Origin: an uncultured Actinobaculum sp.
GTDB taxonomy: Bacteria > Actinomycetota > Actinomycetes > Actinomycetales > Actinomycetaceae
Direction: 5' to 3'
Assembly (NCBI GenBank): GCA_938020505.1
Contig: CALIHR010000047.1
Location: 1 to 64,000, forward strand
Length of the DNA: 64,000 nt
Part shown: piece after piece, positions 59,021 through 64,000 of the stretch
How the letters are laid out: each line of letters starts with the position of its first letter
Position numbering within the stretch: position 1 is the stretch's first letter
Notes under the pieces: model-generated
What the model was told of the DNA's origin: nothing
Seen by the model: only the letters and a program-made list of their open reading frames with translations
The model's database searches: none
Position numbers and translations under genes: made by a program

Positions 59021-61297
59021 TTACGCTGCGTCGATCTGATCGAGCATCCAGGCGATTTCGAAGGCGCGTTCACGCCAGGCGTCGTAACGCCCGGATTTGC
59101 CTCCATGGCCGGCAACCATCTCGACCTTCTCGAGAATCGGGCGCGCCATCGGGTCGTTCGTGGCCCGCTCGCGCAGAATTTGGATCCACTTCGTCGGCTC
59201 GACGTAGAAGACCCGAACGTCGTTGAGCGAGGTGGTCGCAAGAATGGCCGGATACTCGCGCCTGCCGACGTTCTCGGTGGGCGAATACGACTGCATGTAC
59301 CTGTAGACTTCCTGCGATTCGATCGGGTTGCCCCATTCCTCCCATTCGCCCACCGTCAGCGGCAGCTCCGGCTTGAGGATGGTGGTGAGGGCATCGACGA
59401 AAGGAACTCCGGCGTGGATAGCCCTGAACTCGCTCGGCGCCAGATTGGCGACGGCTCCCATGAGCAGCCCGCCGGCGGACCGCCCTTCGGCGGCCAAGCG
59501 CCCCTCGGCCACCCAGCCGGACGTGCGAAGCCAGCGGGCGCAGGCGATGAAGTCGGTGAAAGTGTTGCGCTTCTTGAGCAGGCGCCCGTTCTCGTACCAC
59601 GCCCGCCCCATCTCGCCGCCTCCGCGCGGGTGGGCAAAGGCAACCACCGCTCCGCGCTGCAGAATTGAGATGTACGAGGCTCTGAACACCGGGTCCAGCG
59701 AGACCTCATACGAGCCGTAGCCGTAGATATATCCGGGATTCTTGCAATTCGGCGCGACGTCGACTCGGTGGACCACCGTCATCGGCACGAGTGCGCCGTC
59801 GTCGGTCTCGACCCACACCCCTTCCTGGGCGTAGGCCGAACGGTCGTAGTTCGGAACCTCAAGCTCTTTGAGCAGCTTCGTCTCGCCCGTCGCCGGAGCA
59901 TAGGCGAATTGGGTCGGCGGCGTCAGGACGGATTGGAGGGAGTACACCACGTCGCTCGCCTCCCACACGTAGTTCTCGTCCACCTCGATGGAGGCGAGAT
60001 CCTCCGAAGGGACGACGGCCGGGGCCGCCCACGGCGAGGGCTCCGCCCCTCGCCGCGCTTGCCCGTGCGATCCCGCGTCTCCCTCTGCCGTCCGGGCCAA
60101 TTCGAGCCCCTCCCGGCCGTCAAGCGCATCCGGCGACTGACCGCCCGAGTCAGCTGACTCAGGCGTCCCAGCTGACTCGGTCAATTGATCGGCCGACTCG
60201 GGCGGCTCACTGGCTGCGCCGGACGATTCGTGCGCCCTCGCCCGCAGCATGGAACGCAGCTGGGGCTGGCCCCCTGAACGCATGGAAATCACCGCGAAGT
60301 CGCGAAAAGCATCGACTCCGAGAACCCGTTCGCCGGCCTCGGGCGCGAAAACTGGAGTCCATTCCTCCGGCCCCGACTGACCGATCGGGGCGTACGCGAC
60401 CTCGAAGTCGGCGACATTGGCATTGTGGACGATCAGGAGCAGGTCTCCGGCAGGCTCCACGGAATAGTCGAGCCCCTGACGCCGCGGGCACACGACGATC
60501 GGCGAAGCGTCGATGTCGGCGACGTCGTAGAGAAGCGCCTCCGCGGTCGAAGACGACGACGAGTGGACGACGATCCAGCGCCCGTCGCGGGAAGCCCAGT
60601 GGCCGACGGTGAAACGCCCGTCGTTTTCCTGGAAGAGCAGCCGGTCCTCCCACGTCGGGGAGCCGACCCTGTGGAGCCAGATCTGCCATTGGCGCCACGA
60701 GTCGTCGACGCGCGAGTAGACGATCGCCTTTGAGTCGGCCGTCCACGCCAGGCCGTACCCGAGGCCGTCGACGGCGTCGTCGACCACCGCGCCCGTCTCG
60801 ACGTCGAAGACGCGCAGCCGAAAGTGCTCGTCTCCGGTGAAATCGACGCCCAAAGCGCCCAAACGCCCGTCGGGCGACGGGGCGAAACCCGACACGCCGA
60901 AGAACTCCTCCCCTTCGGCCAGGCTGTTGCCGTCCCAGACGAGGCGCTCCCTCCCGTCGACGGCCGGGCGGCGAGCCGGATCCTCGGGGTCGACGGGGAT
61001 CCTGTAGGTGGCGGGGTACTGCTTGCCCTCCCATGTGCGCGTGACGTACCACCACCGGCCTCGCCTCACGGGAACCGAGGTGTCGTCCTCTTTCGTTCGG
61101 GAAGCGATCTCGCGGACGATCTCCTCCTGCAACGGCTCAAGGTGGGCGGTGCGTTCGGCCGTCCACTCGTTCTCCGCCTCCAGGAGGCCGAGCACGTCGT
61201 AGCTCTTCTTGTCGCGCAACCATTCGTAGTTGTCGACGTAGGAGTCCCCGTGGAACGTCCGCGACGTCGGAATCTTCTTGGCGATCGGTGCTGGCAT
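59021..61297 (-). CDS. S9A oligopeptidase, prolyl oligopeptidase/oligopeptidase B type
   Basis: The protein is about 758 residues from the ATG at 61297. A seven-bladed propeller fills the first 480 residues, then a serine hydrolase domain: the nucleophile Ser in AAEGRSAGGLLMG, the Asp in TTSLNDVRVFY and the His in VAGHGGKSGRYD. It cleaves short peptides in the cytoplasm. A disordered Ser/Glu/Gly-rich insertion of about 60 residues interrupts the propeller near residue 380. The last 283 bp before its end (58738-59020) are an empty spacer shared with the convergent nucleosidase gene. Confidence 0.88.
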   Translation of the reverse strand: MPAPIAKKIPTSRTFHGDSYVDNYEWLRDKKSYDVLGLLEAENEWTAERTAHLEPLQEEIVREIASRTKEDDTSVPVRRGRWWYVTRTWEGKQYPATYRIPVDPEDPARRPAVDGRERLVWDGNSLAEGEEFFGVSGFAPSPDGRLGALGVDFTGDEHFRLRVFDVETGAVVDDAVDGLGYGLAWTADSKAIVYSRVDDSWRQWQIWLHRVGSPTWEDRLLFQENDGRFTVGHWASRDGRWIVVHSSSSSTAEALLYDVADIDASPIVVCPRRQGLDYSVEPAGDLLLIVHNANVADFEVAYAPIGQSGPEEWTPVFAPEAGERVLGVDAFRDFAVISMRSGGQPQLRSMLRARAHESSGAASEPPESADQLTESAGTPESADSGGQSPDALDGREGLELARTAEGDAGSHGQARRGAEPSPWAAPAVVPSEDLASIEVDENYVWEASDVVYSLQSVLTPPTQFAYAPATGETKLLKELEVPNYDRSAYAQEGVWVETDDGALVPMTVVHRVDVAPNCKNPGYIYGYGSYEVSLDPVFRASYISILQRGAVVAFAHPRGGGEMGRAWYENGRLLKKRNTFTDFIACARWLRTSGWVAEGRLAAEGRSAGGLLMGAVANLAPSEFRAIHAGVPFVDALTTILKPELPLTVGEWEEWGNPIESQEVYRYMQSYSPTENVGRREYPAILATTSLNDVRVFYVEPTKWIQILRERATNDPMARPILEKVEMVAGHGGKSGRYDAWRERAFEIAWMLDQIDAA

Positions 61298-61552
61298 GGG
61301 CTCTAGCCTACCCGAGCGAGCCCGGACGGGGGCGACCGTCCACACTCGACGCAGCCGTTCGAGGCGGCCGTCCACATGTGGACCGCAAGGCGATTCGTCC
61401 CCACGACGTCCGCGCCGTCTATCGGCGGCCGCCCGCATGCGGGCCGCGAACCGAAAGGCGAGGGCAGCTCGGCGAGGCCGATCCTACTCTGCATTGCAAA
61501 CTAGTCGGTTATGCCTATATACTGGCAATGCCCGCAAAGGAGGAACGGAACG

Positions 61553-61894
61553 ATGGCCGACGAGGCGACTCAGCTGCGCAAAGGCGTCCTTGAACTGGCG
61601 GCTCTCGCAATGCTTGGGCCCGCGCCCATGTACGGCGCCCAAATCATTTCGGCGCTTGCCGAGATCGAGGGGTTGGCAGCGAATCCGGGAACCGTCTACC
61701 CCATGCTCACGCGGCTGGCACGGGCAGGGAGGATCGCGGCGACGTGGGAGCCCTCCGTGCGCGGCGGCCCTCCGCGCAAGTACTACAACATCACGGCGAA
61801 GGGGCGGAAAGCCCTCGTCGCGCAAACCGCAGCGTGGCGAACTCTGGCCATGGCCATGAACTCGATACTAGGAGACGCTGATGACCCGCAGTGA
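61553..61894 (+). CDS. PadR-family regulator
   Basis: The 113-residue protein starts at the ATG at 61553 behind AAAGGAGG. TQLRKGVLELAALAMLG, MYGAQIISAL and GGPPRKYYNITAKGRKAL are the PadR winged-helix motifs. TATACT at 61517-61522 is a good -10 box. PadR genes commonly control adjacent transporter genes, which fits the two genes that follow. Confidence 0.88.
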   Translation: MADEATQLRKGVLELAALAMLGPAPMYGAQIISALAEIEGLAANPGTVYPMLTRLARAGRIAATWEPSVRGGPPRKYYNITAKGRKALVAQTAAWRTLAMAMNSILGDADDPQ

Positions 61895-62723
61895 CACACC
61901 GCTCGAAGACGAATTCCTCGAAGAGCTGGCGCACGAACTCGCCGAAGCGAACATTCCCGTCAAACGCCGGGAGACGGTGCTCACCGAGGTCGACGAATTG
62001 ATGTCGGAGGGAATTCCGCCCGAATCCTTCGGCTCGCCAGCCGCCTTCGCGCAAGAGATCTCCGACGCCCTCACGGGATCGGAGGACGGGCAGCGAGCGA
62101 CGATATGGAGCCCCGACAATCCGAAGCTCTTCGCGGACAGGCAAAGGTCCTCGTCCCGTTCGATCTTGCAGCTGAGCTCCACGGATCTCAATCTGGGGGC
62201 GATCGCCGTCAAACTGGGATTGCTTCGCGAGGACGACGTCGATCCCGCGGTGCTCGACGCAATTCCGCAACGCGTCATCGGAGCTCTGCGCTGGGGGCCC
62301 TTCGCGCTGACGGCGGCGACCGCCGCCGTCAGCATGCTCGTCCACCGACGGCGATTGCGCATACCCACAAGGATCGGCTTCAGCGGAAAAGTGAAGAAAA
62401 CCTGGCCGTCGAAAGCGGGAGGCCTCGCGATAACCGGCTTCAGCTCCTTGGCGAGCCTTCTTTCTTTGGCCGCCCCCACATCGAGTCGCGCGGACCTGCT
62501 CGTGCAGAGCTCCCAGGCTTTGGCCGCGAACACCGCCTTTCTTCTCACCGCCGGGTCTTCGTTCGTCCAGAAGAAAGGGCGCGTCCATCCCGGCTATCTT
62601 CCGTTGAGCATCGGCCTCATCCTCGCAGTCGAAGGCGGAACCCTGCTCCTCGCCACCCGGGCGGGCCTGGCCCGGGTTCGCGGGCGGGTCCGCGGCCAGT
62701 TCGAGGAGAAGCAGGATGGGTAA
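61881..62723 (+). CDS. membrane protein with HAAS/DUF1700-like N terminus
   Basis: The 280-residue protein overlaps the PadR gene by 14 bp. Residues 1-65 (DEFLEELAHELAEANIPVKRRETVLTEVDE, key residues FLEEL...L) look like the helical HAAS domain that often follows PadR genes. A DUF5808-like segment (NPKLF...STDLNLGAIAVKLG) comes next, then several membrane helices. It may form the membrane part of the transporter with the next gene. Moderate confidence in the domain names. Confidence 0.7.
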   Translation: MTRSDTPLEDEFLEELAHELAEANIPVKRRETVLTEVDELMSEGIPPESFGSPAAFAQEISDALTGSEDGQRATIWSPDNPKLFADRQRSSSRSILQLSSTDLNLGAIAVKLGLLREDDVDPAVLDAIPQRVIGALRWGPFALTAATAAVSMLVHRRRLRIPTRIGFSGKVKKTWPSKAGGLAITGFSSLASLLSLAAPTSSRADLLVQSSQALAANTAFLLTAGSSFVQKKGRVHPGYLPLSIGLILAVEGGTLLLATRAGLARVRGRVRGQFEEKQDG

Positions 62724-64000
62724 AATCGCAGCAATCGGAGTCTCGTCCGTCTCCTGGAGCGAATTGTCCCCGGGAGTGCAAAAACTGCTCATCGCGGTCA
62801 TAATCCTCAATTTCCTTCTCATGGCGACGGCTTTGGCAGTCTGGAGCCGCACAGACGCAGAATCGATGCCGCAACCGGGAAAGATCGCCTGGCTTCTCAT
62901 TTGCCTCTTGGTCTCGACTGCCGGGCCAATCGCCTTTTTCATCGCCCGCCGGCAAAGCGCGGCCTTGCAGAAACGCGAACGGGCGTGGGCCTCTCAAGCC
63001 GAGCACGCCGACGAGCAGCGAATCGTGGGCGACGGAAACGTCAAAGACCGCGAAAACATCGATGGAGCCGGAGCCTTTCCGGCGAGCGGCGGCAGCGGCC
63101 CTTTCACGCATACATTCAAGCCGGCGAGCGTGAAAACCGGGGCGCCGGCCGGCAACGCCGTCGAGTTCCGCAACGTCACAAGGGCTTTCGGGGACAAACT
63201 GGCTTTGGACGACGTGAGCTTTCGCATCCCCGCGGGTTCGGTTTGCGCGCTCTTAGGCCCCAACGGAGCCGGGAAGACGACAGCCATCCGCATCCTTCTG
63301 GGCCTTGCTCGCGCGGATGCAGGCGACGTCCGCATTCTCGGCGATCCGGCGGGGAGCCTGGCCGTGCGGCGCCGACTCGGATACCTTCCCGACGTTCCCG
63401 CCTTTCCCGCATGGATGAGCGCTCGCGAATACCTGGAGGCCAGCGCAGACTTGGCCGGGGTTCCAGCGGTCGAACGGCGCAGTCGGATCGCGTCCTTGCT
63501 CAATCTGGCCGAGCTGGCGGGGGTGAGCCAGCGCATCGGAGGCTATTCGCGCGGCATGCGGCAGCGTCTCGGCCTCGCCCAGGCGCTGGTCGGCAATCCC
63601 GACCTCATCGTCCTCGACGAGCCGACGTCGGCCCTGGACCCCGCGGGCCGAAGGGCAGTCCTCCGGCTCATCGCCCGGCTGGCTGAGCATGCGACGATCA
63701 TTTTGTCGTCGCACAATCTGGAAGAGGTGCAGCGGGTGTGCACTCACGCCGTCGTCCTGCGCGAAGGAAAGGCAGTCGCCGCATCCACAATTTCGCATCT
63801 GCGCGAGCGCGCGGGCGACCATTCCCTGCTCCTCGTCTCCGGGGGAGGCGAGCCGCTGGCCCAGGCCCTCAAAGCAGAACCCTGGTGCGCCGGAGTTCGC
63901 CGAGAGGGCGCCGACTTCATCGTGGTCGTTTCCGACGCTTCAGCGGCCGCCCGCTCCCTGCCTGCGCTGATGGCCCGCGGAGGGTGGGACCTTTCTGCGC
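62716..64000 (+). CDS. ABC transporter ATPase with N-terminal PLDc_N-like membrane domain, partial
   Basis: The gene starts at the ATG at 62716, overlaps the previous gene by 8 bp and runs off the window after about 428 codons. Residues 1-75 form two membrane helices like the PLDc_N domain (KIAWLLICLLVSTAGPIAFFIARR shortened to its key WLLICLL..AGPIAFFIARR). After a disordered linker, an ATPase follows: LGPNGAGKTT near residue 183, YSRGMRQRLGLAQAL and IVLDEPTSALDP. This fusion of a membrane domain to a Drug-exporter-like ATPase is uncommon. The permease should lie past the end. Confidence 0.8.
   Translation, partial: MGKIAAIGVSSVSWSELSPGVQKLLIAVIILNFLLMATALAVWSRTDAESMPQPGKIAWLLICLLVSTAGPIAFFIARRQSAALQKRERAWASQAEHADEQRIVGDGNVKDRENIDGAGAFPASGGSGPFTHTFKPASVKTGAPAGNAVEFRNVTRAFGDKLALDDVSFRIPAGSVCALLGPNGAGKTTAIRILLGLARADAGDVRILGDPAGSLAVRRRLGYLPDVPAFPAWMSAREYLEASADLAGVPAVERRSRIASLLNLAELAGVSQRIGGYSRGMRQRLGLAQALVGNPDLIVLDEPTSALDPAGRRAVLRLIARLAEHATIILSSHNLEEVQRVCTHAVVLREGKAVAASTISHLRERAGDHSLLLVSGGGEPLAQALKAEPWCAGVRREGADFIVVVSDASAAARSLPALMARGGWDLSA

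Overview
The window is G+C-rich, densely packed chromosomal DNA. Gene content points to a host-associated actinomycete, most likely Actinomycetaceae (Actinomyces or Schaalia-like); this is an inference from gene families. The signs are a class Ib ribonucleotide reductase, an LPDTG sortase substrate, WXG100-like proteins with a type VII effector, a sialic-acid operon with a peptide-type ABC transporter, LuxS, and VTC/DUF4956 modules. I saw no rRNA, tRNA, CRISPR array, transposase or phage gene.

Layout. 1-2.9 kb: end of an HrpA-like helicase, then two membrane-anchored DUF4352-like proteins around a SprT-like metalloprotein. 3.1-11.5 kb (minus): a tightly overlapping sialate operon, in transcription order binding protein, permease, fused permease-ATPase, ATPase, nanA, nanK, nanE, with a divergent FadR-type GntR regulator (11.6-12.4 kb) whose message looks leaderless. 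12.6-16.7 kb (plus): a small membrane protein, two sugar ABC permeases and a sugar-binding lipoprotein, with no dedicated ATPase. 16.7-30.5 kb: LMW tyrosine phosphatase, a large unknown protein, an LPDTG surface protein, nrdF (apart from the other nrd genes), a DUF418-type membrane protein, an S4 RNA-binding protein and two secreted lipoproteins, one a trypsin-like protease with FG-GAP repeats.

30.7-34.0 kb (minus) is the most striking block: three small helical WXG100-like proteins, a 558-residue protein with an N-terminal WXG domain and a C-terminal R-S-E type ADP-ribosyltransferase domain, and a 163-residue protein that itself resembles an ADP-ribosyltransferase core. I read it as a type VII secretion toxin module. 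Its upstream region is AT-rich, and the secretion machine is not in the window.

34.2-37.6 kb is an osmoprotectant ABC operon. 38.0-40.8 kb is nrdH-nrdI-nrdE behind two NrdR-like boxes, followed by about 0.9 kb without a convincing gene but with a cluster of DnaA boxes and tandem repeats. 41.7-48.0 kb carries two tandem paralogous triplets (DUF4956, VTC domain, carbohydrate-binding lipoprotein) sharing a perfect 152-bp block. 48.8-51.5 kb carries one intact and three broken DUF4190-like membrane protein genes. 51.7-58.7 kb is sulfur amino acid and methyl-cycle metabolism: a MalY-like beta-lyase, a Cys/Met PLP enzyme, L-serine dehydratase, a Fur-family regulator, luxS, and an SAH/MTA nucleosidase with an unusual DNA-binding-like tail. 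59.0-64.0 kb holds an S9 oligopeptidase and a PadR / DUF1700-like / ABC ATPase operon that runs off the end.
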